Assembly (NCBI GenBank): GCA_963669975.1
Contig: CAVLJG010000010.1
Span: 24,414,821 to 24,478,820, forward strand
Source of the DNA: Acanthoscelides obtectus
Lineage: Eukaryota > Arthropoda > Insecta > Coleoptera > Chrysomelidae
DNA: 64,000 bases
Direction of reading: 5' to 3'
In this document: piece by piece, positions 52,480-64,000 of the stretch
How the letters are laid out: every line of letters begins with the position of its first letter
How positions within the stretch are numbered: position 1 is the first letter of the stretch
The notes under the pieces: generated by a model
Database searches by the model: none
What the model was told of the DNA's origin: nothing
Seen by the model: only the letters and a program-made list of their open reading frames with translations
Position numbers and translations under genes: made by a program

Positions 52480-53850
52480 AGTGGTATAAACTTTTGGTAA
52501 AAGAACCGTTCAGCCATAAAAAATCTCTTTTGTTGTTGCCTGAACACCAAAATGCTGGCTTAATGTTGTGTGGAATGCAAATTTGCTTTCTGCAACATAT
52601 TTGCTCTAAAATGAGGTGTTTAAAATATTCTTATAGCATAGTTATACAACACCTTATAGGGCAAATTTTTAACTGTTGCATAAACGTTTATACAACTATT
52701 TTATACGGCATATTTGCACGTTAGTCAAAATGGTTGTGTTGTGGCATCCATGGTAACGTTTATAAAACAAACCCGAGCCTTGTTGTTTTGCTGTGCAATT
52801 TACTACTTTAGCCGACAAATTGCTCCCAACGCAAGCACTTATACAACTGTTGTTTAGTAAATGTTAAAGGCTGTGCATATGCTAAATATGTTGGTATACA
52901 ACTTCACCATAGCCTAACTTGCTGCTGTCATATTTTTGTTAAAATGCCATAACCAATGTTTTAAGACAAACAACCCATGCATATTGGTTCAAAAGGTTTT
53001 ATCAACTGTTCAAACAGAAGATATAGATCTGGTACAAATTCTGGGTAAATCATTCGACTCTGTCGGTATTTCATTTCAGACATTTGTCAAATTGTTGTAT
53101 AACATCTGCAGGCAACACCAAAATATTCTAATAACCTAAAGACAACATGGACGATGCCATGATTATACACAACCACCCGCCATATTGGGCAAACATTAAT
53201 TCCTCTATTTAATATTAAATAATTATGTTTCAGTTCGAAATTACGGATATAAAGTGATAGAAATTAGTGTAATTGTTGCTAAGTATAGGATTTGTGGAAG
53301 ATTTAACGCAGATAAGTTCAGTTTTCCATCTTACAAATCTAGACACTTTTGATCATTGTCAAAATATGAATCAAATACGAAGCCCGTAGAAATTGCGTAA
53401 CTAATTTGCACGTTAATCACAATAAAATTTGTCGCGCAAGTAATTCAATAGCCCTATATCACAGTGTAGAGGTTTATCATATACCTGTGTATGAAATTCA
53501 CAATGGCCGATATGTAAGTAAACAAGATGACTGTAATGTGTTAGTTATATATCCTTCACTTCGTCTATACAATACATAAGAAATAGTTTGGTTGCAATAA
53601 AGTAGAATCACGTAACAGAATAGTTGTATAGTTGACAAAAACTGAATCTTGCACTGACGCAAATGTCCTATAGCGGCTGCAAGGGGCTTACACTTTTGTT
53701 GTATAACTATTACCTGCAGCCCTTATACAACCTCTTAAATGACTGAAGTGTCCTATTAGGTGTAAACATTCCGCTTGTATAGCTGTTCTAAGAGGGTTTT
53801 CCCAATGTTCTGACAGTATACAATGCTTTTTAAGGAATACTGTATAATCA
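52480..53850. repeat. AT-rich tract with recurrent TATACAAC words in both orientations
   Basis: TTATACAAC or its inverse GTTGTATAA recurs at about 52642, 52688, 52838, 53094, 53700 and 53725, with variants (GGTATACAAC at 52893, GTTGTATAG at 53622). This is denser than the rest of the window. I found no coding frame or clear inverted ends. It could be an unclassified nonautonomous DNA element with subterminal repeats. Confidence 0.4.
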
Positions 53851-56438
53851 TTCTTGCAACTCTAATAGGAGTGCTAATTGTTAGTTGGGTATTTCAGATT
53901 TAGATTACAAATAGTGCCAAGTGGTCAAAAAAAGTAATACTAGGTTTCAAAGAAACAAAAATGTAATTTCTTCTAATCCAAAACCCCTTAATTTATAATT
54001 GCATCGTATTAAATTCGTATATTTAGTGTTATTTATTGAACGTGGTAGTGTTTGCAGATAATTGGTATGTTAGAGAATTCCAATTTCTTACATAATGTGC
54101 AAAGACCTGCACAAACGTAAGTAATGTAGATGTTTCTACCGTTAAGTATCATTACGCTAACACTACGCCGTCATTTTGGGCCGTATCGTCAATCGTTCCT
54201 ACATTTGCTAGGGTCTGCTTCATTTTCACAGTTTTTTCTGTCCTTCAGATATAAGTTTCTGGTGTTCCGTATCAGCGCTCTATCTTGAGGTTATGTTGCA
54301 AATATCTATATGCATCAAATTGTTGATACTTTTGAATTATATTATCTGTTTTATGACATCTGACATCTGACATGGAACAGTAGAAATTTAGAAATACCTC
54401 AGAATTTCTTAAGGAGAGAAAAGACTATAAAAATCAAGGAGGTCATAAAGGCGTTCTACAGTTGTAGGAACGACTGACCTTTGGTAGACGAATTGTGATT
54501 GAACTTGTTGATTCGACATGATACGGCGACGGCGTGATGCTGTCCTATAGCAGTTTGCCAGATTTCCGCAATGGCCAACTGGGATCTTCTCATGGTAAAA
54601 GTCGCATAAAACACGAACTAACTTTGTTTCTCCCCTTTGACCACCCTGTACAATTCGTCATTTAAGTGTGGAATAAACCTACTAAAGTGGGTACCCCAGT
54701 ATTCGGAAATGGATAAAATCATATAGCAAAGCCAAAAACACGCGATAAACTGTTAGACCTTTTTTACATTGATACAGACATGAAATGTGTTTAGATTCGT
54801 TAGCCTAAAGAACAAATAATATACATAGGGTTTCATTTTATCGGAAGAGTCACCAGTCATTTAGAAATCCTACAACCTTAAATTTTCATAACTGTCTAAT
54901 ATTAACTATTCGAGTAATCGATCGCTGCAGTACTCCGTGGAACACCCTGTATACGAGCACATAGTCTCTTGTCTAAGCTTCATATTTGTATTAGCAAAAA
55001 AATAGTATTTTTAGATCTGTTAGTCTATCTTTAAAACTTTCTTGTAGCTACGTAATATCAACCTCAGAATATTGTGAAAGAAAACATCGGACCATAGAAT
55101 TACCATATTATAATCAAACTTACGAATAGTGCTCCTCAAAGTTTGTCAATATATGTTCCACATTTAATAACTCATTCCAAAAGAAAAAGATTGATACAGC
55201 ATACTGTATACATTTTGATAATTTGTTGCTAAACCATACGTAATTCAATCTACTAATAAAAACGCTCACCTTGACAGCGTAGTACCGATGAGCCAGACTT
55301 TGACTGATAGAAGAATGAATTTCAAAAAAAGGAGAGATAGGAAAGAGGGAAAGGGAGAATGAAGCTGTGTTACCTCATCTGAGCTCAAACGGCTTGACGA
55401 AACCCCCTGAAAATAGGCAACCCACACTACTTGCCCCTCCTCCAATGTTTTTATTTGTTTGTTTTTTGCCTCTAGCTTTGCCAGCAGTGGATCGACTTAA
55501 AAAAATATGTTTTAAGTCTTTGGCAGGGCGGAAAACTCTTGTGAAAATTTCATGTCTGCGAGCGGTACCCAGTTATTGACTGGTCAAGAATTAGCGGACA
55601 GACAGACCGATGAAAATGAGTGATATGGTTTTTGGTTATGTACATGTCATATAGCATCTAAAAAAGAATTTTTCGCGATTACAATGCTTCCCAGTGGTGT
55701 GGGAATTAAAGAAATGTCCAGCTAAGATATATCCTATTTCACGAATTTCCATCATGGTAGAATGACAGCTGGTTATCCAGTAATATTTCGAAATTCCCCA
55801 TATCGGCAAAGGACACATAATTCTGACGGTTCCGTCAATGACAGGTAGACAGAGCCATATTTTGTTTTGGTTTTTGGTACGCTACATATTAATTTTGTAT
55901 TTGCTGAAAGCTCTTTTATTTAGAAAGGTTCATTTACATACAAAGAAACAAAACTCTACAAACAAATTTTAGCTAGATTTACACCCGATTCATTCTATCC
56001 AACGTTGCAGACTAACATAAAATTGTCATATGCTGATCAGCTGTTCACTTCGGTAGGTATCAAAGCAAGATAGATACTCATGAAATAGGGTACTTCTACA
56101 TTGAAAAAATAAGTATTTATTTATATCAATGATCTAATATTAGTCGTTCAGTATTAGTCAATAATGCCTGCCCCAAAGTCATGCCTTAATTGATTTCTAA
56201 GTCAGTAGACAAACTCTTTCAATTATTTAATGGTAGAAGAGATACCCGATTAGAAATCCTCAATACTACTCCACCGGTTTGAAATTAAATTGTTGAATGA
56301 CGCATTTTAAAGCAAAAGTAAAAATCAGTCTATCGTATTTTTGCTTCCCTTGGTATGAGAGCTCTTGCAAAACGTTCCCCTTTTTGTCAAGTAGTCAGCA
56401 GTCAGGGGTGATAAGCACCAAACGGCGAGATGTGTAAG
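53851..56438. other. Intergenic; no gene seen
   Basis: Two CACCCTGTA words (about 54646 and 54950) have the same orientation, so they do not delimit one element. No coding signal. Confidence 0.4.
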
Positions 56439-56440
56439 TA

Positions 56441-57864
56441 TACTAAGTGACATATAAATCCGAACACCCAGTTTAAATGGTTTTATTTTAATGGAATTTT
56501 GTATAAGTACTTAATGAAGCATAATAAGTAAATGATAAAAATTTCAAAATGATTGCACCGCTTTAAAGCCCTTTGACCTTCAATAATGTGTGGATGCACC
56601 CTGATGTGCTACGCATTCTCCAACGCGCCTAGGCATGCTTCTGATCAGGTGGTCAATGTCCTCGTGTGGTATCTCATTCCAGGCAACCACCTACTCCTCT
56701 CAAAGTGCTTCTAAAGTCTGAGGAGGACGTTGCAAATTGAGCCATCTCCTACCCATCATATCCCACACGTGCTCAATTGGGGATAAGTCGGGAGATCTTG
56801 GTCGCCATGGTAACAGTGTGACATCATTATGTTGAAAGAAGTCTATTGTGACTCTTGCAACATGTGGTCGGGCATTATCATGTTGGAAAGTTGGATCTGC
56901 CAGGGTGTCAAGATAGGGTAAAATATGGGGTTCTAGAACTTCGTGGATATAACGCTGCGCGTTCATGTTACCTCTGATGAAGATTAAAGGTTACCTGGAA
57001 CCATAAGCTATAGCACCTCAAACCATAACTCCAACAGGGTGATGAACATGTCTTTCAACAAAAAACTGTGGATTCCTTCTTTCACCACGTCGCCTTCTAA
57101 CCCTGGCACGACCATCGTGTATGCCTAAACAAAATCGAGACTCGTCACTAAAGACAATACTGTTCCATTCCTGATCCCAGAGTGACCGTTGTCTGCACCA
57201 CTCAAGGCGATTACGTCGGTGTTCTCGAGTTAAAGGGAGGACCCAGTGTGGCGGGTATGAAAACAAGCCAAAACTTCTCATTCGTCGGTAAACACTTCGC
57301 ATGCCAATAGGTCTTCCGTGTTCTGCAAACCATTCATTTGCAATGGACCTGGTAGTGGAGAAACGGTCCCTTAAGGCCAATAATCTTAGGCGGCGATCTT
57401 CACGGTCTATTGTTCTACGGCGGCGTCCAGTGCCCCTTGCTCTTTGCGTACGGCCTTCTCGAAGCCATGCCTGACAACACCTAACCGAAGTGTCTACACT
57501 TCTTTGCACTCTAACAGCAATTGCCCGAAAAGAAAGTCCAGCTTCCCGAAGTCCCACTATACGGCCCCTATCAAACTTACTAAGTTGACGAAATCGTACA
57601 GGTCTCTGTACTCTAGGCATCGTAGCCGATCGTAAAGGATGTCAAGAACCAAAATCCGGCCAACGTTGATTCTTTACTGCGGCTGAAATATTCATTTTTA
57701 GAGCATTAGTGAATTAAAGAAAGCAGTATAAAAACCGGAATGTCCAACTGATAAGGCTGAAAATTTTTTCACTTGTTGTTTACAGTAAGATAAATACATT
57801 CACCAACTTTTATTAAAAATAAAACCATTTAAACTGGGTGTTCGGATTTATATCTCACTTAGTA
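56441..57864 (-). mobile_element. Tc1 family A, copy 3
   Basis: Ends TACTAAGTGACATATAAATC (left) and inverse at the right, with TA flanks at 56439-56440 and 57865-57866. 1424 bp, in the interval between the two cuticular genes. Confidence 0.93.
56580..57620 (-). pseudogene. Tc1 family A transposase, copy 3, broken
   Basis: Frame 57620-57018: MPRVQRPVRFRQLSKFDRGR, GRRRRTIDREDRRLRLLALR, SIVFSDESRFCLGIHDG (first Asp), then GVMV followed by TGA in place of Trp. A frameshift follows near 56990. Frame 56966-56700: PTFQHDNARPHVARV (second Asp), WRPRSPDLSPIEHVWDMMGR (Glu), ending at a CGA-to-TGA change after QTLEAL. The remaining C-terminus continues to about 56590. Confidence 0.9.
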
Positions 57865-57866
57865 TA

Positions 57867-58898
57867 TCTCAGTATTTTGCTAATAATTTAGAACACTGGT
57901 GGCTTCAACAATTTTGCAGACTAATGTATTTTATATCTAACGTAATGGAATTATTTAACATTTGAAGCTGAAGAACCATTTGATAGAAGCTTTACAACCA
58001 TCTTCATATTAGAATTAAAAACTAATTGAAACTGAAAGAGTACCTAGTGAACTATAGACGTAAACTTTGAATATTGTATGCCACAAGTGCAGAAAATACA
58101 TCGAAAGGTGATAGGGAAAGGTACCACGATACACGGCATCATTTCATACGTCACTGATAAGACTGATTGAGGACAAAATATCCTTCAGAATTAACGTTGG
58201 GGGGTCGATATTTAATGACACGGTTTATAAAATTTCCGGTGTCTTCAACTCCATTGACTTCAACTTTCTTGAATGTATATCAGACAAGAAAGCTTCAGGA
58301 TTCCACTTGTAACATTCCAAAACGATTGAATTAAAAATGTTTCTCAAAAAAGGTTATGAAAAGCAATGTTAAGAATACCGTGTATATTCGCGAACCTTGT
58401 TTATAGGAACTTTTCGTGTTATTCTTGTAAGTACGAGCCGGAGTGAACCAGACAAGTAGAAAACGACTCAAGCAGCGGTGTCACTTTGCTGACAAAGCAT
58501 TACTCATTAAATAACACAGCAATTAATTTTAGCCTCATTATTCCATTTGTGAAGTATTCTCTATAAGACGTAATACCTCATTGTATAATATGTTTAATTA
58601 TTGGTTCCAGAATGACAAAAATGTGTAGCCGCTCCGTGAAATTGCATAAGGCCCTCTTCACACTATCAAGAAATCAAGGTGTTTGACATCTGACCCCGAC
58701 AATGCTAACAACCACTTAGTACGAAATATGCAATTGCTTATTTACATTGCTTGCTGAATGTAATATGCAAATTGTTTTCTCCTAACTTTCAGTCTTAGAT
58801 GCAATATTTGTCTAACATTATTTCGATCGTTCCTCAATCTGAGTAAGGCCATATTGATTAGCACTTCATACACACATAAAGTTTTAGTGGTGTGTGAG
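57867..58898. other. Upstream region of cuticular gene 2; no gene seen
   Basis: AT-rich noncoding sequence; by position it should contain regulatory DNA of gene 2. Confidence 0.45.
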
Positions 58899-58907
58899 TA
58901 TAAATAG
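58899..58907 (+). promoter_or_regulatory. TATA box of cuticular gene 2
   Basis: TATAAATAG, 79 bp before the ATG at 58978. A probable start site CCAGTAG lies near 58928-58934, about 30 bp downstream. Confidence 0.7.
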
Positions 58908-58977
58908 CATAACAATTGATCAAGTGTCCAGTAGTAAGTAGTCTGAAGAAGTAACAACTGTACAACATTCCACAATT

Positions 58978-61900
58978 ATGTTTAGGCTGGTAAGGGCTGA
59001 TACTGATTTATAATTTGGCTGATCCATTTCTGATGCAGTTATTTAATCTAGATGATTTGCAAACCAGGAAACAAAATCAAAAAAAGTTCTTGAGTTGTTT
59101 TAAAAATTTTGAAATTTTTCAAAGTTGCTCAAGAATTCGTTTAATTAAGTATGTTTAAGATTGAGTTCAGGAACAGCAAAGCTTTAATTGGTAGATCATT
59201 ATTTCAAAACCGAACGTGTTGTCTGCATAATAGAATGACTGCAAGGGATTACAATTGTCCATCTCTAAAACACGTATCTGAAAACTACTCTTTGATTCCA
59301 TCGTAACCCCGAATTTGGCAAATTTTGAGCCAGATATTCCAAAAACAGTGGTGGATTTTCAGGTTACGTTTTAATGTGCTACCAGTTTCATACGATCGTC
59401 TTTCTGTTACAGAAATTAAAAAGTTTTTTAAAAGAGCCCATGTAAGCGATGTATGGGTCTTCTTGAAAACGGAATGGTCACTTGCATTTAAACTCCGAAA
59501 AAATGTGCGACTAGACAACACCTTGATCATACAAAAATCTCTAACGTTACTGTAGCTTATGACCAATCCTAACTACAACCTTAACAAAACGAAAATCTCC
59601 TATGCACTTTTGAAGCTGAATCCGCTTTACCGTAAAATTGAAAATCTGTTTAATAACCAAGCGCACTAGATCTAAAATACCTGAGACTTGGACAGTTTCT
59701 GAAGGATAACACATTTGTATCGTAAGTCACTCCAGAACATCGAGTGTGACAAAAATATCGATATGTACCTGACTTCCAAAGGTCGCAACTTGATTAGAAA
59801 AAGATGGATCAGATGAGATAGATAAGCACAGATTCTGTTTCGCAAGCTAAATTATTCACATGTTTAATGTTTTTCTCTATCAGGGATTTTTTGTTGCTGT
59901 GGTAGTGCCTGTCTTGAGTAGACCACAAGCTCAGCAAAATCAGCTAGCTTCAGCAAATGCCGGATCAACACCAGTTCCTATTATCAGTCAAACGGAAGAA
60001 ATCAACCCGGATGGATCGTTCAAATTCAGGTAAGCCTCTACAATTTTCAATTGCTGTAGGAGTCGTTTATAAACTGAATGTAAGTGGTGCGCATATCCAT
60101 GATAAGCACAAGACCTTCATTTACAGTTTCGAGACAGCCAATGGAATAAAAGTTGATGAGAGTGGCTACCTTAAAGACAACCCAGAGAGTTCTACAGATA
60201 GGATACAAGTAATTGAAGGCAGCATTTCTTACACTGATGAAGGTGGACACATGATTAACCTGAGGTGAGAGTACTTTGTGGTTTGTTTAGCTTATAAAAA
60301 CTTTCATGGTTGGATATTCAATACTACGTTCTTTGGGACTAAATTAATATACTAAGTGACATATAAATTCGAACACCCAGTTTAAATGGTTTTATTTTAA
60401 TAAAATTTTAGTAGTAGTAAGTACTTAGTGAAGTGAAGTGAAGTAAATGATAAAAATTTCAAAATGATTGCACTGCTTTAAAGCCCTTTGACCTTTAATA
60501 ATGTGTGGATGCGCCCTGATGTGCTACGCATCCTCCAACGCGCCTAGGCATGCTTCTGATCAGGTGGTCAATGTCCTCCTGTGGTATCTCATTGCAGGTA
60601 ACCACCAACTCCTCTCGAAGTGCTTCTAGAGTCTGAGGAGGACGTTGCAAATTGAGCAATCTCCTACCCATCATATCCCACACGTGCTCAATTGGAGAAG
60701 TCGGGAGATCTTGGTGGCCATGGTAACAATGTGACATCATTATGTTGAAAGAAGTCTATTGTGACTCTTGCAACATGTGGTCGGGCATTATCTTATTGGA
60801 AAGTTGGACCTGCCAGGGTATCAAGATAGGGTAAAAGATGGGGTTCTAGAACTTCGTGGATATAACGCTGTGCGTTCATGTTACCTCTGATGAAGATTAA
60901 AGTTGACCTGGAACCATAAGCTATAGCACCCCAAACCATAACTACTACAGTGTGGTGAACATGTCTTTCAACAAAAAACTGTGGATTTCTCCTTTCACCA
61001 CGTCGCCTTCTAACCCTGGCACGACCATCGTGCATGCCTAAACAAAATCGAGACTCGTTACTAAAGACTGACTAAATGCTGTTCCATTCCTGATCCCAGA
61101 GTGACCGTTGTCTGCACCACTCAAGGCGATTACGTCGGTGTTCTCGAGTTAAAGGGAGGACCCAGTGTGGCCGGTATGAAAACAAGCCAAAACTTCTCAT
61201 TCGTCGGTAAACACTTCGCATGCCAATAGATCTTCCGTGTTCTGCAAACCATTCATTTGCAATGGACCTGGTAGTGGAGAAACGGTCCCTTAAGGCCAAT
61301 AATCTTAGGCGGCGATCTTCACGGTCTGTTGTTCTACGGCGGCGTCCAGTGCCCCTTGCTCTTTGCGTACGGCCTTCTCGAAGCCATGCCTGACAACACC
61401 TAACCACAGTGTCTACACTTCTTTGCACTCTAACTGCAATTGCCCGAAAAGAAAGTCCAGCTTCCCGAAGTTCCACTATACGGCCCCTATCAAACTCACT
61501 AAGTTGACGAAATCGTACAGGTCTCAGTACTCCAGGCATCGTAACCGATCGTAAAGGATGTCAAGAACCAAAATCCGCCAAAAAAACAGTATAAAAACCG
61601 GAATGTCCAACTGATAAGGCTGAAAATTTTTTCACTTGTTATTTACAGTAAGATAAATACATTCACCAACTTTTATTAAAATAAAACCATTTAAACTGGG
61701 TGTTCGGATTTATATGTCACTTAGTATAATAACCGTACTCTTCAAAATTGTCAATACTATAATGATCAGATATACCCGTGAAATGCAGTACATCTCTGCA
61801 TTACTGGTTTTCTATAGGATGCCTGTTAAATTAGTTGCTTCCCATCTCCGTTCTCGACGCCAAGTTACTGTATTAATAAGTGGTTGCTATTCATTAGGTA

Positions 61901-63230
61901 CGTCAAACTGGACAAGGTGGTGTTGACGAAACGTTGTACATTCTATGTCGTTCCAATGGAAGCTTTAATCAGGAAGAGTTTTCAATACCATGATCTTGAC
62001 CGCGGGAGATTTCAATTCAATTCGGTAGCAAAGGTTCGAAATTCAATTTTTTTTCTTACCCCAAATACTACGCCATATCTTCCACATTGACACAAAATAT
62101 TTGCGAAGCTTGAGATGATAAGGGACAAGCTGATGTTGTTTGTATGCATCCTATTAGAAAAGAGTGTCATTGGGTTCTCTGAAGATCTTGTAACATTGTT
62201 TAACTCGATACTGTTCACCGCTTATAAGACTTACTTCAGAAATTCTGCAAAGTTCAAATCTAGGACCTTTACTCTTTCTGTTATACATAAACGATCTAAC
62301 TCTGACTTGCATTATTCAATATTATTAAATACGTATGATTTGAAAATACATTACTCAACAAGAACTACCAATTGAATGGCCTTGTCTTGCAGAAAGATAT
62401 AGTGTCAGTATCTTCATGGTCCCAAGCAAATCATCTCCACCTGAATGCTGACAAGGGCTTTGTTGTATGCTTCTTAGGAAAACAGTATATTTCAGTTTTT
62501 GAATATTACCTTGGAAACGATAGCCTTTAGTGTCAAAAGCAAGTAGATGATTCAGGAATTATCTTCCATCAAGGAAAGTTTCTTCTGTCAATATACATGT
62601 AGATACCACCGTTTCTTCAGCTAATACAGTTTTGAAAATTCTATCAACATGCTATGTACACAGCAAGTATGGTGTCTTGATTTGTACCTCACTGTGCAAC
62701 ACATATCGCATATGTTAAGAATAAACTTTTGAAATATCTACATGTCTATTCCCCAATAGAAATTCACTTCACAACAATCTTAACTTAGCAGGTAACATCT
62801 GCTGCATTAATTTCTGTCCTTTCTCCATTGTTCACAAGTCAGTTTTGTCGATCACATCTCATATGTAACCTTTTCAGTTATTTTTTTTTTTGTTACCTGT
62901 TATTCAATTGTCAATTTTTTTGTAACATTAATTGTTTTTTCCATCCCATGTCTATCTATCTATCTATTAACGACTGCTTCTTTCTACAGGTACGTTGCAG
63001 ACGAAAATGGCTACCAACCTCAGGGTGACCATCTGCCTACCGCTCCGCCAGTACCGGAAGGCATCGCTAGATCAGTTCAAGGTCAAAGTCAACAACCTAA
63101 CAACAGTGTCCAACCTGGAGGTCAGCTATCTTCGCAACACCCTGGAAACCCCCAACAGCAAAACGAGTTTGCTCCTCAACATGCTGGTAGCACCCAAGCG
63201 CAGGCTCAATTAACAAATGGTCCTCAATAG
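58978..63230 (+). CDS. RR-1 cuticular protein gene 2 (four exons)
   Basis: Model: exons 58978-58989 (MFRL), 59884-60029, 60127-60264 and 62990-63230; 537 bases, 178 aa. Donors GTAAGG, GTAAGC, GTGAGA; acceptors TATCAG, TTACAG, CTACAG; phases 0, 2, 2, all consistent. Signal peptide MFRLGFFVAVVVPVLSRPQ, a Gln/Ala-rich N-terminus, IISQTEEINPDGSFKF, then the RR-1 region: SFETANGIKVDESGYLKD, GSISYTDEGGHMINLRYVAD, ENGYQPQGDHLPTAPPVPEG. The C-terminus is long and rich in Gln, Pro, Gly and Asn (SVQGQSQQPNNSVQPGG on). It is secreted, chitin-binding cuticle protein by family. Intron 3 (2.7 kb) contains Tc1 A copy 4 and a decayed LINE. Tandem with gene 1 in the same orientation. Confidence 0.88.
59884..60029 (+). 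CDS. Cuticular gene 2, exon 2
   Basis: Acceptor TATCAG|GG and donor AG|GTAAGC. Encodes the rest of the signal peptide (GFFVAVVVPVLSRPQ), QNQLASANAGSTPVP and IISQTEEINPDGSFKF, ending in phase 2. Confidence 0.88.
60127..60264 (+). CDS. Cuticular gene 2, exon 3
   Basis: Acceptor TTTACAG|T, donor AG|GTGAGA. Encodes FETANGIKVDESGYLKDNPE, RIQVIEGSISYTDEGGHMIN and L, the first half of the RR domain. Confidence 0.88.
60350..61726 (-). mobile_element. Tc1 family A, copy 4, in intron 3 of gene 2
   Basis: Ends TACTAAGTGACATATAAATT (left) and inverse at the right, with TA flanks at 60348-60349 and 61727-61728. 1377 bp, opposite to the host gene. The spacer next to the right end lacks about 55 bp present in the other copies (61577-61582). 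Confidence 0.93.
60495..61539 (-). pseudogene. Tc1 family A transposase, copy 4, broken
   Basis: Frame 61539-61072: MPGVLRPVRFRQLSEFDRGR through SLWDQEWNSI. A short insertion near 61068-61075 disrupts the first catalytic box (family: SIVFSDESRFCLG). Frame 61035-60793: MHDGRARVRRRRGERRNPQF to LAGPTFQ, where Q-to-stop (TTGGAAAGTT/TTATTGG) interrupts QQDNARPH. Frame 60740-60495: PIEHVWDMMGRRLLNLQRPP to the end ASTHY. Dead. Confidence 0.9.
61800..62970 (+). mobile_element. Decayed LINE reverse transcriptase with (CTAT)n tail in intron 3 of gene 2
   Basis: Mixed + frames give SNLGPLLFLLYINDLTL (motif B region, about 62250), YDLKIHYSTRTTN (motif C region with the Asp pair degraded), VSSWSQANHLHLNADKG and KLLKYLHVYSPIEIHFTT. 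The order matches the LINE at 7040-8887, to which it seems related. A CTATCTATCTATCTATT tract at about 62951-62968 may be its tail. Left limit uncertain. Confidence 0.65.
62990..63230 (+). CDS. Cuticular gene 2, exon 4
   Basis: Acceptor TTTCTACAG|G. Encodes YVADENGYQPQGDHLPTAPP, VPEGIARSVQGQSQQPNN and a Gln/Pro-rich tail ending LTNGPQ, stop TAG 63228-63230. Confidence 0.9.
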
Positions 63231-63309
63231 CACCTAGGTATAGTAGAATTTAAGATGTTGCTGTGAAAATTATTGTGATTCAATTCATTTATGTGATCCG
63301 AATATTATA

Positions 63310-63315
63310 AATAAA
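63310..63315 (+). promoter_or_regulatory. Polyadenylation signal of gene 2
   Basis: AATAAA 80 bp after the stop codon, in a short AT-rich 3' untranslated region. Confidence 0.7.
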
Positions 63316-63330
63316 TTTTTTAGTTATATC

Positions 63331-64000
63331 TGAAACATGCTCTTTTGAAGAACCGATATTCAATCCTATCCTCCAAGAAAATTGTCAACTACTTCAAGAG
63401 AAAGAAAAATCTGAATGGCGCTAACTTATAAAAGTTTCATTTAGAAAACAAATGATATTTACGCCGAAAATTCGGCTCAGGAAATGAACACTTCCAACCC
63501 AACAAAAACTCTATAATGGATGAAAATATGGATTTAGTTTGTTGAAATACTAGTCTTTAAGTTGACCTTTGATTTTTGACTTTTTTCGTTACGGTACTTT
63601 AAATACAATATTTATATAGAAAAGAGTTTTCTAGACAATATTGTAGTTACTCGAGGTGATAATATCTATAGTTTTTTGATGTCATTTGCCAAGCTCCGTA
63701 GTCAATAAAACCTGCAAAAGGTGTGGAAAAAGAACCTGACTTTTTAACGTAAATGTATTAAAATTGCACCGAAAATTGCACCTTGTAGAAAGATACATTT
63801 CGAAGTAAGCAATGTTTCAAATTATATTATAGTACATAAGTATTTGCGAAAGCATGGTAGCGAAAATCGCATTTACATTTTCGTTTTCCATTTATACTAG
63901 AATAATCATACTAAGAAGCAAAAATGTAAATAAAACATAATACAACAAAGTCGACTTTTTTGTTTGAGGATTCTTGTCACGAAAATATAACAACATTTTG
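63331..64000. other. Downstream of gene 2; no gene seen
   Basis: AT-rich sequence with no coding or repeat signal up to the window edge. Confidence 0.45.

Noticed and set aside
54640..54960. Two CACCCTGTA words that might bound a MITE
   Set aside because: Same orientation, no inverted partner, so no element can be defined.
1..64000. CRISPR arrays, operons, ribosome binding sites, rRNA or tRNA genes
   Set aside because: The sequence is eukaryotic; I saw no regularly spaced repeats and no recognisable rRNA. tRNA genes were not evident by eye, but a covariance-model scan was not possible.
1..64000. LTR retrotransposons or endogenous viral elements
   Set aside because: No gag/protease/LTR pairs or envelope-like frames were recognised; all reverse transcriptases seen are of the non-LTR type.

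Overview
The window is eukaryotic, almost certainly an insect genome. It is AT-rich, has spliced genes with GT-AG introns and TATA boxes, carries two chitin-binding RR-1 cuticular protein genes, and is crowded with transposable elements. I cannot fix the insect order.

Host genes. I read two tandem cuticular protein genes on the + strand. Gene 1 has exons at 22420-22434, 32197-32315 and 50720-51008 (140 aa predicted). It would span about 28.6 kb because its two introns (9.8 and 18.4 kb) are packed with mobile elements. Gene 2 has exons at 58978-58989, 59884-60029, 60127-60264 and 62990-63230 (178 aa predicted). Its last intron holds a Tc1 element and a decayed LINE. Both genes have a TATAAATA box about 60-80 bp upstream of a very short first coding exon, a signal peptide split by intron 1, and a phase-2 intron that splits the first Ser of the RR region.

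Mobile elements by region. 1-839: LINE endonuclease fragment. 1148-1330: piggyBac-like trace. 3140-4539: Tc1 family A copy 1. 5150-5980: relic of a long-TIR mariner-like element. 7040-8887: LINE. 10482-12262: KRBA2-like/integrase-type fragment split by a LINE. 12950-16600: LINE with RNase H, split by Tc1 family B copy 1 (14642-16487). 17319-17764: Tc1 relic. 17780-20505: LINE. 20578-21471: deleted mariner. Intron 1 of gene 1 holds a LINE (23740-26127), a DD41D element (26808-28118), a near-perfect 50-bp-stem hairpin (28850-28978), Tc1 A copy 2 (29348-30759) and a LINE C-terminus (31150-31830). Intron 2 holds Tc1 relics around a mariner (33000-34870), Tc1 B copy 2 (35547-37215), an apparently intact five-exon transposon (39211-41688), another DD41D-type copy (about 42570-43600), a hAT with an 8-bp target duplication (44671-47771) and a MITE nested inside it, a 381-bp deleted Tc1 (48221-48601) and a long-TIR element (48661-50016). 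52480-53850: AT-rich stretch with recurrent TATACAAC words. 56441-57864 and 60350-61726: Tc1 A copies 3 and 4.

Nearly all elements are visibly inactivated by stops, frameshifts or lost catalytic residues. The exception is the 39211-41688 transposon: perfect 34-bp inverted repeats, TA flanks, and five exons that join into an open 438-codon frame with D176, D266 and E348. The D-E spacing of 81 residues is far from the 34 of ordinary Tc1. It is the best candidate here for an uncommon, possibly still functional element. All distances were counted by eye; no alignment or database search was run.
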